From: JBEKTY01 sp049515555
GTDB taxonomy: Bacteria; Planctomycetota; Planctomycetia; Pirellulales; Thermoguttaceae
DNA: 39,444 nucleotides
Assembly (NCBI GenBank): GCA_049515555.1
Contig: JBEKTY010000065.1
Location: forward strand, 1-39,444
Direction of reading: 5' to 3'
Shown here: positions 24,020 to 32,650 of the stretch, piece after piece
How the letters are laid out: the number at the start of each line of letters is the position of its first letter
Numbering within the stretch: position 1 is the stretch's first letter
Position numbers and translations under genes: made by a program
The notes under the pieces: generated by a model
The model's database searches: none
What the model was told of the DNA's origin: nothing
Seen by the model: the letters and a program-made list of their open reading frames with translations, nothing else

Positions 24020-25048
24020 TCAGTACTCGTACTTGTACTGGAAGAACCAGGAGTTGTTGGCCTTCGCATCTGCCAGGTATCCGAAGATGGCCCAGCCGGC
24101 CACGATCGTGCTGTGCTTGTTGGGGATCAGGGCCAGATCGAAGGCATGCCAGTCGCTCTCGGGACCGACCAGATATCCGCCCGCGCCGTTGGGGAGCGTG
24201 CCGTAGGGGCCGGTCTTCTGGCGAAACTCGTAGGCCAGCAGCAACTTGTCCAGCGGCAGCCAGGACACGTTGCCTTCAAAGGTCGCATGGTACGTGTCGC
24301 CGAAGCCTAGGAAGCCGATGTCGGCCGCCTCGCTCATTCGCACCCCGCCGCTAACGACCACCGGCCGGTCCAGCAGCAGCTTGGGGAAGGTCTTGGTCAT
24401 GGTCAGGGTGAAGTCCGCGCCATAATCGCGGTGATAGCCCAGGCTGGGCAGGATGCCGGGCAACTCCGTGTTGATGTGCGCGATGTCGGAGTTGTACTTG
24501 ACCTGGATTCCGGCGGTAATGGCCGGAGCTTGGAAGCCGAAGAAGCAGTCGTTCTCCTTCACCAGCAGGGTCCGGATATTGAAGTTGTGCAGCCAGACGG
24601 AGTCCTCCTCGATGCTCAGGGGAGGGGCGTATTTCGCGACGTCGGCGGGGAACGTGCCCAAGCCGAGGCGGTCGGCGCCGTAGCTCAACTCGACTCGGGC
24701 GAAGAGCGTCTCGCTGACCGTGATGGCGGCCAGGTCCTTCTGGCGGGCGTCGACAAAAGACAGTGCGCCGGCGGGCTTGCCCCACGGACACTCTTCCTTG
24801 CCCGGATTGACCAGGTAGGCAAACGGCGTAATCGCCCCGCCGCCGTAGCCTTCAATCGTTTGGAACGGCAGCGGCGGGCCTTTTTCGTCGGCGGGCGGAT
24901 CGGCCGGCTGCTCTGCCGCCGCGACGGCCTGCTGGTCTGGAGGCGGGGCGGGCTGCTGATCCGCTTCCGCGGCCACGGCCCGCGCTGAAAACAACAGGGC
25001 CGTCAGCCAGGCCCCTACGAGCACTCGGAAAACATTCATCCTTGACAT
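24020..25048 (-). CDS. DUF3034-family outer-membrane protein
   Basis: A 342-residue exported protein. It starts at ATG 25048, after AGGGGG, with a signal peptide of about 26 residues ending in AVAA. A Pro/Gln/Ala-rich spacer of some 35 residues follows, and then IEGYGGGAITPFAYLVNPG, which I associate with the DUF3034 family. The rest alternates beta-strand-like segments (ARVELSYGADRLGLG, HATFEGNVSWLPLDKLLLAYEF) and ends in an aromatic YKYEY, as expected for a barrel inserted by the BAM machinery. The family has no known biochemical role. It is followed upstream in transcription by cysK with a 94-bp gap, which leaves room for its own promoter. Confidence 0.75.
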   Translation of the reverse strand: MSRMNVFRVLVGAWLTALLFSARAVAAEADQQPAPPPDQQAVAAAEQPADPPADEKGPPLPFQTIEGYGGGAITPFAYLVNPGKEECPWGKPAGALSFVDARQKDLAAITVSETLFARVELSYGADRLGLGTFPADVAKYAPPLSIEEDSVWLHNFNIRTLLVKENDCFFGFQAPAITAGIQVKYNSDIAHINTELPGILPSLGYHRDYGADFTLTMTKTFPKLLLDRPVVVSGGVRMSEAADIGFLGFGDTYHATFEGNVSWLPLDKLLLAYEFRQKTGPYGTLPNGAGGYLVGPESDWHAFDLALIPNKHSTIVAGWAIFGYLADAKANNSWFFQYKYEY

Positions 25049-25142
25049 GGTTTCCCCCTAATAATTAGATGCCATCGACAACACAATAAGGGTTTGCTTT
25101 CCGTGCAAAACCCTGGGTCTCAAATGCAGTAATACGGAGGCA

Positions 25143-26168
25143 CTACGCCACGACCGTCGGCTTGCCCTTTGCCGAGTCACCGTCGCTGCCCGCCTGGGCC
25201 GGCGGTGCGGACGCGGTGGCCGGCGGGACAACGGCCAGTCCTTCAAACAGCGCAGTCGAAAGATACCGCTCGCCAAAACTGGGGGCGATGGTGACAATCA
25301 CCTTTCCGCGATTCTCCGGCCGCTGGGCCACGCGGACCGCCGCGGCGATGTTGGCCCCCGAGCTGATGCCTACTAGGATGCCTTCCTCCTTGGCCACTCG
25401 CCGGGCCCAAGTGAACGCCTCTTCGTTGGTCACCGTCTCCACGCCGCTGAGCAAGCTGGTGTCCAGGTTCTTGGGCACGAAGCCGGCTCCGATCCCCTGG
25501 ATCTTGTGAGGGCTGGGCTTGCCCCCGGAGATCACCGGCGAATCGGCCGGCTCGACGGCAATCGCGCGAAAGTGGCGGTTCTTTGGGCGAATATACCGGG
25601 TAACGCCGGTAATCGTCCCGCCTGTGCCCACGCCCGCTACGATCAGGTCTACCTTGCCGCCGGTGTCGTCCCAGATCTCCCGGCCCGTGGTACGCTCGTG
25701 GACCTCCGGGTTGGCGGGGTTGTCGAACTGCTGCGGGATCCAACTGTTGGGCGTGGTGGCGGCCAGCTCCTCGGCTTTGGTGATGGCCCCTTTCATGCCC
25801 TCCTTGGCGGGAGTCAGCACCAGCCTCGCCCCCAGGATCTGCAGCAAAGCCCGACGCTCCAGGCTCATCGACTCGGGCATGGTAAGCGTCAGTTTGTAAC
25901 CCTTGGCCGCGGCCACGAACGCCAGAGCAATGCCCGTGTTGCCGCTGGTCGGCTCGATGATATGTGTATCGGGTTTCAGGGTGCCGTCCTGCTCGGCGAC
26001 CTCGATCATCGCCCGCCCGATGCGGTCTTTGACGCTGCTCAGCGGATTGAAGAACTCCAGCTTGAGCAATATCGTGGCGGCGCCGGCCGGCACGACGCGG
26101 CTCAACTTGACCAGCGGAGTGTTGAACGTGGTCTCGATGATGTTGTTGAACGTCTTACCATGGGGCAT
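25143..26168 (-). CDS. cysK: Cysteine synthase (O-acetylserine sulfhydrylase)
   Basis: A 341-residue PLP enzyme that makes cysteine from O-acetylserine and sulfide in the cytoplasm. The catalytic Lys47 is in NPLSSVKDRIG, and the substrate loop is PTSGNTGIAL near residue 73. The glycine-rich phosphate-binding loop is GVGTGGTITGV near 186, and SSGANIAA near 277 is also conserved. Length and motifs match the CysK/CysM family, and the full conservation through FGERYLST favours CysK. The last 30 residues are an Ala/Pro-rich tail (SAPPAQAGSDGDSAKG) beyond the usual end. The small gene starting at 26425 precedes it by 44 bp and probably shares its transcript. Confidence 0.92.
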   Translation of the reverse strand: MPHGKTFNNIIETTFNTPLVKLSRVVPAGAATILLKLEFFNPLSSVKDRIGRAMIEVAEQDGTLKPDTHIIEPTSGNTGIALAFVAAAKGYKLTLTMPESMSLERRALLQILGARLVLTPAKEGMKGAITKAEELAATTPNSWIPQQFDNPANPEVHERTTGREIWDDTGGKVDLIVAGVGTGGTITGVTRYIRPKNRHFRAIAVEPADSPVISGGKPSPHKIQGIGAGFVPKNLDTSLLSGVETVTNEEAFTWARRVAKEEGILVGISSGANIAAAVRVAQRPENRGKVIVTIAPSFGERYLSTALFEGLAVVPPATASAPPAQAGSDGDSAKGKPTVVA

Positions 26169-26212
26169 GATAGTCTCCTGTGAAAATGGTGTGCCGAGCC
26201 ACTGGTGGCTCG

Positions 26213-26425
26213 TTAGGTTGGGGCAGGGTCCTTGTCGGTCGGAACCCGCCGGCTGTTTAGGTCCGCAAAGTACTGGACCAAGGCGGGCGAGAACACGAAA
26301 TGCGGTCGACGCGGCCGGGCCGCCCGGCGCGGTGACACCCGGCCCGCCGAGCCCGAGGCTCCACGGATCCCCGGAATCTCCTGCCGCCCGAAACGAGTTG
26401 GAACCGTGTCTGGTAACTGTGACAT
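26213..26425 (-). CDS. Small 70-residue protein upstream of cysK
   Basis: I do not recognise this protein. The ATG at 26425 has an excellent ribosome site (GAGGGAGGAG), better than most in the window, which is the main reason to call it. The 70 residues are basic and Arg/Pro-rich (FGRQEIPGIRG, then PRRAARPRRPHFVFS) and end in VPTDKDPAPT. There are no cysteines and no membrane segment. It is not a Cys-rich leader peptide, so classic attenuation is unlikely. It lies 44 bp ahead of cysK in the same direction and may be co-transcribed. Confidence 0.55.
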   Translation of the reverse strand: MSQLPDTVPTRFGRQEIPGIRGASGSAGRVSPRRAARPRRPHFVFSPALVQYFADLNSRRVPTDKDPAPT

Positions 26426-26775
26426 CTTATTCTCCTCCCTCAGGATCTTGGTCGCGAGTGGCGAAGTCGCCTCCGTTGACCGACAGCGATTACAGCAATG
26501 GCCGTGCCCAATCGGGAAACAGCGACAAATCGGAGATTCTCCCGCGCCATTCATCATCATGATTAGCATTGTAGTGATATATGCCGTGATATGTGCTGGC
26601 GTAACCTTGAAATGACACGGGACGACCAGCAAGTGTGCTACCCTGGCTGAGTGGCAGTACGCCGGCTGCGTGGCAATTCAATCTGGCGCGATAGTTGCTG
26701 CAAACCTCAACTCGGGAATAGAGAAACAGGGCGTTTCGGGTCCCGGTTACATGGCTCGCAGAAGACTTGTTCAAC
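26426..26775. other. Divergent spacer between the cysK operon and the CcbP-like gene
   Basis: About 350 bp carrying control signals for both directions. The repeated GTGATATATG/GTGATATGTG motif (26574-26595) lies 150 bp before the small cysK-operon gene. No other gene is credible. Confidence 0.5.
26574..26595. promoter_or_regulatory. Direct-repeat motif upstream of the cysK operon
   Basis: GTGATATATG at 26574-26583 and GTGATATGTG at 26586-26595 are direct repeats spaced 12 bp start to start, just over one helical turn. The first is identical to the motif at 23790-23799 before the Hdr operon, and in both places the word is followed by (A/C)CG. They look like binding sites of one transcription factor. 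Confidence 0.4.
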
Positions 26776-27228
26776 ATGCAAGAGTGGCAGATTACACCTC
26801 CCGAGACATCGAATTCGGGCCCTTTGGAACCCGTCGCCGAGGATCAGTCGCCCGGTCGTCAGGAACGTCGAATTCGGTCGGCCCTTGGACTAACCGGAGG
26901 TCCACTTCCCCCAGTCGCGCGGCAGTGGCTCCGCGCGTATTACGCCTACCTGCTTGACCGCCTGGCATTTCCCTTTGAGGCCCAATACGCGGGGGAGTAT
27001 ATTTTCCCCGGCGTACTTAGCATTCCAGTGACCGTTGTTGGCCTCGTCGATCCGGAGGTGACTCCGGACCAGGAGAATTCGGGCCTTTTGTGCAGGGCTT
27101 TGCGGGGCCAACAGGAGTTGCGTGTTCCCCTTTCGGATGTCGAGATCGAGGACAGCAGACCTAACTTCCAGCTCATTGAGGACTACTGGTATTGGTTCTG
27201 GAATTGGCGGTTCGACCCTTCGATCTGA
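26776..27228 (+). CDS. CcbP-like calcium-binding protein
   Basis: A 150-residue protein that resembles the CcbP family of small bacterial calcium-binding proteins. Shared features are the helix WLRAYYAYLLDRLAFPFEA near residue 54, the strand VTVVGLVDPE near 88, a GLLCRALRGQQELRVPLSD segment near 102 and the aromatic end DYWYWFWNW. Acidic residues around the loops could bind calcium, as in CcbP, which buffers free calcium in cyanobacterial heterocyst development. The role outside cyanobacteria is unknown. A TTG at 26767 is an alternative start; the ATG at 26776 is preferred although neither has a good ribosome site. Its composition is less GC-rich than the neighbours. It converges with the PQQ gene on the other strand. 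Confidence 0.65.
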   Translation: MQEWQITPPETSNSGPLEPVAEDQSPGRQERRIRSALGLTGGPLPPVARQWLRAYYAYLLDRLAFPFEAQYAGEYIFPGVLSIPVTVVGLVDPEVTPDQENSGLLCRALRGQQELRVPLSDVEIEDSRPNFQLIEDYWYWFWNWRFDPSI

Positions 27229-27298
27229 CAGGCGATCCGGCAACCTTGCATCATGAGGATCGGCCTTGCCCTTCCCGCTTCACCCTTCCGCCTTCCGC

Positions 27299-28597
27299 CT
27301 ATCTGCCGATGCAGTACAGGTGTTTCTCGGCCCGCAGGAAGATGTGGCCCTGGCTGACGGCGGGCGAAGCGTAGCAATTCTCGCCGAGCGGGTTGTCGGC
27401 CAGCACTTCGAGCCGCGGCCCGGGGCGAATGATCTTCGTGCCGCCGTCGTCGGCCAGGAAGTAGACTGCTCCGCCCGCCGCGAGCAGCGATGCACTGTAG
27501 TGCGGTCCGATGCGCTCCATCCAATATCGCTGGCCGGTGGCGCACTCGAAGCAACTGGCGATCCCGCCGTCGGAAGCGACGAGAAAGTACCGCCCGCTGA
27601 CGATCGGCGACGGCACGTAGGCGCAGCCCTTGGTGGTATGCCACTGGACGTGCGTCTTGGTCACGTTGCCATGTCCGTCGGGGCGGATGGCCATGATGTG
27701 CCACTGCGGGAAGCCGGCCGTGATGAACACCAGCTTGCCGTCGTCGACGGGCGAGGCGATGAACTGCTCGGTGGGGCCGTCGATGATCCAGTGCCGCCGG
27801 CCGGTGCGCGGATCGTAGCTGGCCACGCACAGGCTGCCGGAGAGGATCATCTGCGTCCGGCCGTCGAGCTGGCGGATGAGGGGGGCGCAATAGCTGCGGG
27901 TGCGGTTCTCGCGCGGCGTCTTCCACACGGTTCGGCCGGTGGCCCGCTCCAGGGCCACGAGGTAGGCGTTGCCGTCGTGATCGCCGTTGAGGATCACGAG
28001 GTCCTCGAACAGCACGGGGGAGGTGCAGAAGCCGTGCACGCTGGCGAACTTGCCGGGCCGCGCCTGCCACTGCCGCTGCCCCTGGAAGTCGTAGGCCGCC
28101 ACGAACATCTCGCAAGGGTCTACGGCCTCCGGGCGCTCCTTCTCGGTGGTGAACGACCTGTCGCCCTTGGCGACCGTGGGGTCGATTTCGGCGAAGGCGA
28201 CGTACACCCGCCGGCCGTCGGTGGCCGGGGTGCCCGAGGCGCCGCTGTTCAGTTGATGCCTTCGTTCCAGCGGCGAGTGGAGGACGACTTTCTCCCACAG
28301 GATTTGCCCGCTGGCGCGATCCAGGCATAACAGCACGCGCTCCTGGCGGTCCTCGCGGCAGGAGGTAACGAAGACCCGATCACCGCAGACGATCGGCGAA
28401 GAATGGCCCTTGCCGGGGATCTCGGTCTTCCAGGCGATGTTCTGCCCCAGCGGACCGTTCCAGCGCAGCGGCACGTCGTTTTCCAGGCTGCTTCCGTCGC
28501 CGCGGGGGCCGCGCCAGCCGGGCCAGTCCTCGGCCCGCGCAGGCGCCGTCAGCCAACCGAGGCAGAGCAACAAAGACAGGGCCATTAGCTCTAGCAT
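27299..28597 (-). CDS. Second exported PQQ-type beta-propeller protein
   Basis: A 432-residue protein. The open frame extends to 28729, but that part is translated from a palindromic repeat, so I start at ATG 28597. The resulting N-terminus is a signal peptide (MALSLLLCLGWLTAPARA). The mature protein begins EDWPGWRGPRGDG, the usual entry motif of planctomycete PQQ-like proteins. The blades have ends such as LLCLDRASGQILWEK, VALERATGRTVWK and YDPRTGRRHWIIDG. It shares the family of the protein at 7174-8445 but is not a close copy: the motif is WPGWRGP rather than WPQILGP. An extracytoplasmic location is likely; no catalytic assignment is possible. No ribosome site is strong, so the start could also be the ATG at 28585. 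Confidence 0.8.
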   Translation of the reverse strand: MLELMALSLLLCLGWLTAPARAEDWPGWRGPRGDGSSLENDVPLRWNGPLGQNIAWKTEIPGKGHSSPIVCGDRVFVTSCREDRQERVLLCLDRASGQILWEKVVLHSPLERRHQLNSGASGTPATDGRRVYVAFAEIDPTVAKGDRSFTTEKERPEAVDPCEMFVAAYDFQGQRQWQARPGKFASVHGFCTSPVLFEDLVILNGDHDGNAYLVALERATGRTVWKTPRENRTRSYCAPLIRQLDGRTQMILSGSLCVASYDPRTGRRHWIIDGPTEQFIASPVDDGKLVFITAGFPQWHIMAIRPDGHGNVTKTHVQWHTTKGCAYVPSPIVSGRYFLVASDGGIASCFECATGQRYWMERIGPHYSASLLAAGGAVYFLADDGGTKIIRPGPRLEVLADNPLGENCYASPAVSQGHIFLRAEKHLYCIGR

Positions 28598-28630
28598 CGG
28601 CCGCAGAACAACTTCCGCATTATTGTAGTC

Positions 28631-28680
28631 GGCACAGGCCGTGTGCCGGATTTCCGCACACGGCGTGTGCGGACTACATT
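28631..28680. repeat. Degenerate copy of the cacacgccgtgtg palindromic element
   Basis: Two adjacent palindromes (cggcacaggccgtgtgccg and ccgcacacggcgtgtgcgg) are followed by actacatt. Apart from one base, they match the left two blocks of the element at 15049-15138. The copy sits 34 bp upstream of the second PQQ gene start and creates a false N-terminal extension of its frame. Confidence 0.75.
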
Positions 28681-28779
28681 GAGACACGAAAGTCATTCTT
28701 CGGCCGATCATGCGGTTCGCAAGCATCATGGTATCCAGGCAGGTTTGGGGGAGGCACTAGCGGCGGGGGGCGGCGGCGG

Positions 28780-29091
28780 TCATCGCGGCCCGGCGGGCGG
28801 CTGGCCCGCGGGTCCCGAGAGCCGCTGCTCGGTCTGGATGGGGTAGGAGCGAACGTCGATCACCGGGCCCGGCTGCGGCTGCGTGCCCGGCCGGGGCATT
28901 GCACCGTCGGCGCGCGGGGCGGCCCGCCGCCGCCCGGCCTGTCCGCCGCCGCCTGCCGTCTCGTCCGGTGAGTGCGAAAGAACATCCATGCCCTTGGCGA
29001 ACACGCCCATCACCACCAGCGCCAACGCGACCAGGGCCAAGGGCGGAAAAGCCAGGCTCAGAATCGCAACAACCAACACCAACCATCCCAT
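28780..29091 (-). CDS. Small hypothetical membrane protein
   Basis: A 103-residue protein, function unknown. The ATG at 29091 opens a long hydrophobic stretch (MGWLVLVVAILSLAFPPLAL, VALALVVMGVFAKG), enough for two membrane helices. A Gly/Arg/Pro-rich soluble tail of about 60 residues follows. The frame is open further upstream, but that part comes from a repeat and has no start signal. No strong ribosome site is visible. Position alone does not link it to the UROD gene 290 bp away. Confidence 0.45.
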   Translation of the reverse strand: MGWLVLVVAILSLAFPPLALVALALVVMGVFAKGMDVLSHSPDETAGGGGQAGRRRAAPRADGAMPRPGTQPQPGPVIDVRSYPIQTEQRLSGPAGQPPAGPR

Positions 29092-29282
29092 TATCAAGTC
29101 TCTCGGCGCGATGGGAGGCGCAAAGTTCCCGACGGGGACAGTCCCATCTTCGTCGGACGAAAATTGGGACCGTCCCCAGGTTGTTTCTCGGCCGCCCCTT
29201 ACTGGGCCTATTAGAGAGTCTATCCTGCCGGCACGGTCGCGGCAATGCGCCGGGGGCGAAGTAGCCGTTAACGGCGTGCAAT

Positions 29283-29359
29283 GTAGCAGGCACACTCCGT
29301 GTGCCGTCCGCTGACGTGGAAAAGGGCACGGCGGACGGCACACGGAGTGTGCCTGCTAC
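29283..29359. repeat. Perfect inverted repeat with 29-bp arms
   Basis: Arms at 29283-29311 and 29331-29359 are exact reverse complements around a 19-bp loop. Their outer part (gtagcaggcacac) equals that of the short hairpin at 37496-37524. It lies just past the stop of the UROD-family gene (29377), so it can act as that operon's transcription end. Confidence 0.8.
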
Positions 29360-29376
29360 GTTCACCCGTCGCCGGC

Positions 29377-30450
29377 TCACCAATGGGCCCCCACGAATTG
29401 CCGATACTCGGCGTCCGAGCGGATGTAGCGATCGGGAATCACCAGGAACAGGCCCTCGGCGGGCAGCTTCCGCAACGCCTGGCCCAACTGCTCGAAGCCG
29501 TGATCGACCATCAGAATCAGCCGCGATCGCTCGAGCGTCTCCCGCATCAACGGAAGCAGCTCCGCGAGCGGCGGGCCGTTGGCTTCCACCGTCAGCTCCA
29601 GCCCGGCAAGGTGCTCGACGGCCAGCACGTCGCGCCAGTGGCGGCAGCCGGTGGAATGCAGGTGAAACAGCACGTGAGGACCGATCCGCCGCACCACGTC
29701 GGCGGTCAGGGCCTGGAACAGATCGCGGTAGACGTGGGGCGCGCACATCCCCAGCGCGTCTTCCTGGATCACCACGGTCGGGCCCGGCGCCCAGTAGCCG
29801 AAGATGTGGGCGTAGCCGCCCAGCTTGGGCGGCAGGGCGGCGAAATGCGCCGCCAGGGCCTCGACGAGGAGCTCGTTTACGCGGGCGGCCGCGCGGGCTA
29901 CCGCGGCCGGGTCGTCGCACAGGTCGCAGAAGAAATTTCCCAGGCCGCGCATCGCGCCCAGCACGTCGGAAGGCCCCCGCAGAATGCTCGGGCTGAGCCA
30001 GCAATCGTCGGCCAAGTGGGCGGCCAGGCGCTCGGTCTGCCGCTGGAGGCAAGCGAACCACTCCGGCCGGGCCGGCAACGGGGTTTCGGCCAGCTCGGCC
30101 AGCGACGCGACAATCGCTGCCGGCCCCAGGGCTCCTTCGGAATAGCGCACCGGACAGCCGCACCAGGCCTCGAGCCACGGAATCGCCCGCCACGCGGCAC
30201 AAAACGGCAGGCCATCGTCGGCGGTCACCCGGGGACGGGCGAAGCAGGCCTCGTACTCGGTTTGGACCAGCTCGGGCGTTACGTCTTCCGGTTGCACCGC
30301 GGGCCGCGGAAACGGCCGGCGCAGATAGGTGATCGGCAGGTACACCTTGGGGTCGACGACGGCCACCGGCGGCCGGCCGCCGCGGTTCTTCCCCCAAAAG
30401 GATTCCCGAAAGCGGCCAATCGACTCGTCGAGCTGGGCCCGGCTCTTCAT
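29377..30450 (-). CDS. Uroporphyrinogen decarboxylase-family protein
   Basis: A 357-residue protein of the UROD superfamily. The ATG at 30450 overlaps the stop of the upstream small gene (ATGA). Features include FRESFWGKNRGG near residue 15, a helix-rich core, FHLHSTGCRHWRD near 274 and a C-terminal DHGFEQLGQALRKLPAEG. The family includes true uroporphyrinogen decarboxylases (HemE) and methylcobamide methyltransferases such as MtaA. The sequence diverges from HemE, and the context is a transporter, not haem genes. The HxHxxxC pattern could be a metal-binding site as in the methyltransferases. A role in transferring methyl groups from, or breaking down, an imported compound is a reasonable guess and no more. 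Confidence 0.72.
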   Translation of the reverse strand: MKSRAQLDESIGRFRESFWGKNRGGRPPVAVVDPKVYLPITYLRRPFPRPAVQPEDVTPELVQTEYEACFARPRVTADDGLPFCAAWRAIPWLEAWCGCPVRYSEGALGPAAIVASLAELAETPLPARPEWFACLQRQTERLAAHLADDCWLSPSILRGPSDVLGAMRGLGNFFCDLCDDPAAVARAAARVNELLVEALAAHFAALPPKLGGYAHIFGYWAPGPTVVIQEDALGMCAPHVYRDLFQALTADVVRRIGPHVLFHLHSTGCRHWRDVLAVEHLAGLELTVEANGPPLAELLPLMRETLERSRLILMVDHGFEQLGQALRKLPAEGLFLVIPDRYIRSDAEYRQFVGAHW

Positions 30451-30665
30451 TTTTCTTTCTGCTGGGCGGACCGGCCGGCCCACCACGCCAGGCCTATCAT
30501 CGACACCCCGAAGGCCAGCAGCACCAGCCCCCACCACAAATTGACGTTTATCCCGAGCGAGCAGCGGTAGAGCTTTTCGTCGGAGGCGGTGGCCAGGCCG
30601 AACAGCGTCAGCAGCCCGCCCACGAGCGTGAACATCAGGCCCATCGGCCAACGGAGATCGAGCAT
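30447..30665 (-). CDS. Small two-helix membrane protein of the symporter operon
   Basis: A 72-residue protein with two predicted membrane helices (MGLMFTLVGGLLTLFGLA and LWWGLVLLAFGVSMIGLAWW) joined by a short polar loop (TASDEKLYRCSLGINVN), and a lysine-rich end. The ATG at 30665 has a GAGGTGG site. It starts 17 bp after the symporter stop, and its own stop overlaps the UROD-family start. Such small proteins are often seen beside sodium:solute symporters, where they may stabilise the transporter, but I can show only the position. Confidence 0.7.
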   Translation of the reverse strand: MLDLRWPMGLMFTLVGGLLTLFGLATASDEKLYRCSLGINVNLWWGLVLLAFGVSMIGLAWWAGRSAQQKEK

Positions 30666-30682
30666 GGGAGCCACCTCGCGGA

Positions 30683-32650
30683 TTACCAGAAAATGTAGTT
30701 CAGGGCCACGCAGGCGGCCAGCAGGACGACGCCCAGCACGGCCGGCCGCAAGATCCACGCCTGGCCTTCATCCTTGAGCCGCGGCGTGAGCGAATAGACC
30801 AGTCCCTTCAGTTCGTCATCCGTCTTGGTCCGCCGCGTCAGGAGCGAGATCGTCAGCGTCAGGGCGAAGCAGCCGATGAACGCGAAGCTGGCCAGCCAGA
30901 AGTTCTGGGCCATCTCGCTGGGGAAGGAGTGGAGCACCGTAAGATATCCACCCTTGATGCCGGGCGCATTGCCTTCGGCCAGCGTGCAGGCGTGGAACAG
31001 GCCCGAGAGCGTTGTGCCGCCCAGCAGGCCGTAGAACGCCCCCTGTTTGGTGCTCCGCTTCCAGAACATCCCCAGCAGGAACGTGGCGAACAGCGGCGCG
31101 TTGACGAAGCCGAACACGAGTTGAATGATGTCCATGGCGTTGGACCAGCGGCTGACCAGGTAGGCGCAGACGATGCTCAGCAGGATGCCGACCACCGTGA
31201 CCACGCGGCCCATCCACATGTAATGGGCGTCGTTGCGGTTGCGGGCGATATAGGCCTGGTACAGGTCGTAGGTCCACACCGTGTTGAAGGCGGTGACGTT
31301 GCCCGCCATGCCCGACATGAACGACGCCAGGAGCGCCGTCAGGGCCAGGCCCATCAGGCCCGAGGGACAATACCGCTGGACCAGCGAGACGATCACGCCG
31401 TCGTAGTCGGGCACGGAGACGGCGTCCTGAACGAGGCCGTAGAGTTCGCCGGAGTTCTGGGGGTATTGTTTTCGGGCCGCGTCGCCGGCGACCAGATTGG
31501 CGATCTTGGCCGGGTCGAGCTTGAGGGCCGCGGCGTCGTCGGGGCCGATGGCCTTGTTGACCGCTTGGAGCGCGGCTTCGGCCGGAAGTTTTTCCGCCGA
31601 TGCCTGAGCGATGGCCGAGACCAGCTTGGCGTAGACCGCGTCGTCGAGCGGTTTGGGCGGGAGCCGATAATTGTCTTTGCCCGCGATGGCCAGGGCGGCG
31701 GCAATCATGCCCGGCAGGATGACCAGGGCCGGAAAGAGCATTTTCGGCACGGCCGCGATGAGCGGGGTGCGCCGCGCGGCGGTCATGTTCCGCGCCGCCA
31801 TCGCCCGCTGCACCACCAGGAAGTTTGTGCACCAGTAGCCGAAGGAGAGCACGAACCCCAGTCCGAAGACCATGGCGAACACGTCCACGCCCATGGGATT
31901 GGCCGCCGGGCCGGCCAGCAGGGGCTTCCAGGCGCTGGTCCAGGAATCGGGCGGGAAGCTCTTTCCCGCCTTCTCGATCATGCCGGCGGCGGCCGGATTT
32001 TGCGCCACCTCGACCAGCTTGCCCTTGAGGGCCTCCCAGCCGCCCACGTCCTTCAGTCCCAAATAGACAACCGGCGAGAAGCCCAGCACGATCATGAAGA
32101 ACTGCAGCACCTCGGTGTAGATGGCCGAGGTCAGCCCGCCCTTGAGCACGTAGACCAGCACGACCGCCGAGCAGATCCACAGGCTGACGTCGTAGTTCCA
32201 CCCCAGCAGGCTGTGGAGCAGCTTCGCCAGGCAGTTCATCGAGATGCCCGAGGCAAACAGCGTCATCACGGCGAAGGTGATCGAGTTCAGGCAGCGGGTC
32301 CCCTCGCCGAACCGCAGCTTGAGGTATTCCGGCACGCTTCGGGCCTTGGAGCCGTAGTAGAAGGGCATCATGAACACGGCCAGGAAGATCATGGCGGGAA
32401 TGGCCCCTACCCAATAGAAGTGGCATTGGGCGATGCCGTATTTCGCCCCGCTGGCGGCCATGCCCACCAGTTCCAGGGCCCCGAGGTTGGCCGAGATGAA
32501 GGCCAGCCCGGTGATCCACGCCGGAATGGCCCGCCCGGACATGAAGAAGTCCGAGCTGCTCTTCATGAACCGCTTCAAGGCGAAGCCGATGCCCACCACG
32601 AAGGCCACGTAGATCAGCAGGATACTGTAATCGAGGGGGGCCAACCGCAT
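30683..32650 (-). CDS. Sodium:solute symporter (SSS family)
   Basis: A 655-residue inner-membrane transporter of the SSS/SGLT family, longer than the usual 450-550 residues. It begins LDYSILLIYVAFVVGIGFALKR as the first helix, with FFMSGRAIPAWITGLAFISANLGALELVG after it, typical of SGLT-type members. About 14 helices can be drawn. A soluble insertion at about residues 325-425 (rich in Ala/Lys/Asp: KAIGPDDAAALKL) accounts for the extra length, and SGMAGNVTAFNTVWTYD near 465 matches the conserved core. It should import an organic solute with sodium; the substrate is unknown. It is the first gene of a three-gene operon with the small membrane protein and the UROD-family protein. Confidence 0.88.
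   Translation of the reverse strand: MRLAPLDYSILLIYVAFVVGIGFALKRFMKSSSDFFMSGRAIPAWITGLAFISANLGALELVGMAASGAKYGIAQCHFYWVGAIPAMIFLAVFMMPFYYGSKARSVPEYLKLRFGEGTRCLNSITFAVMTLFASGISMNCLAKLLHSLLGWNYDVSLWICSAVVLVYVLKGGLTSAIYTEVLQFFMIVLGFSPVVYLGLKDVGGWEALKGKLVEVAQNPAAAGMIEKAGKSFPPDSWTSAWKPLLAGPAANPMGVDVFAMVFGLGFVLSFGYWCTNFLVVQRAMAARNMTAARRTPLIAAVPKMLFPALVILPGMIAAALAIAGKDNYRLPPKPLDDAVYAKLVSAIAQASAEKLPAEAALQAVNKAIGPDDAAALKLDPAKIANLVAGDAARKQYPQNSGELYGLVQDAVSVPDYDGVIVSLVQRYCPSGLMGLALTALLASFMSGMAGNVTAFNTVWTYDLYQAYIARNRNDAHYMWMGRVVTVVGILLSIVCAYLVSRWSNAMDIIQLVFGFVNAPLFATFLLGMFWKRSTKQGAFYGLLGGTTLSGLFHACTLAEGNAPGIKGGYLTVLHSFPSEMAQNFWLASFAFIGCFALTLTISLLTRRTKTDDELKGLVYSLTPRLKDEGQAWILRPAVLGVVLLAACVALNYIFW

Noticed and set aside
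28757..30397. 546-residue minus-strand frame across the UROD-family gene
   Set aside because: It is a GC-rich shadow frame: Arg/Gly/Ala-rich, with no domain or ribosome site, and it overlaps three better-supported genes.
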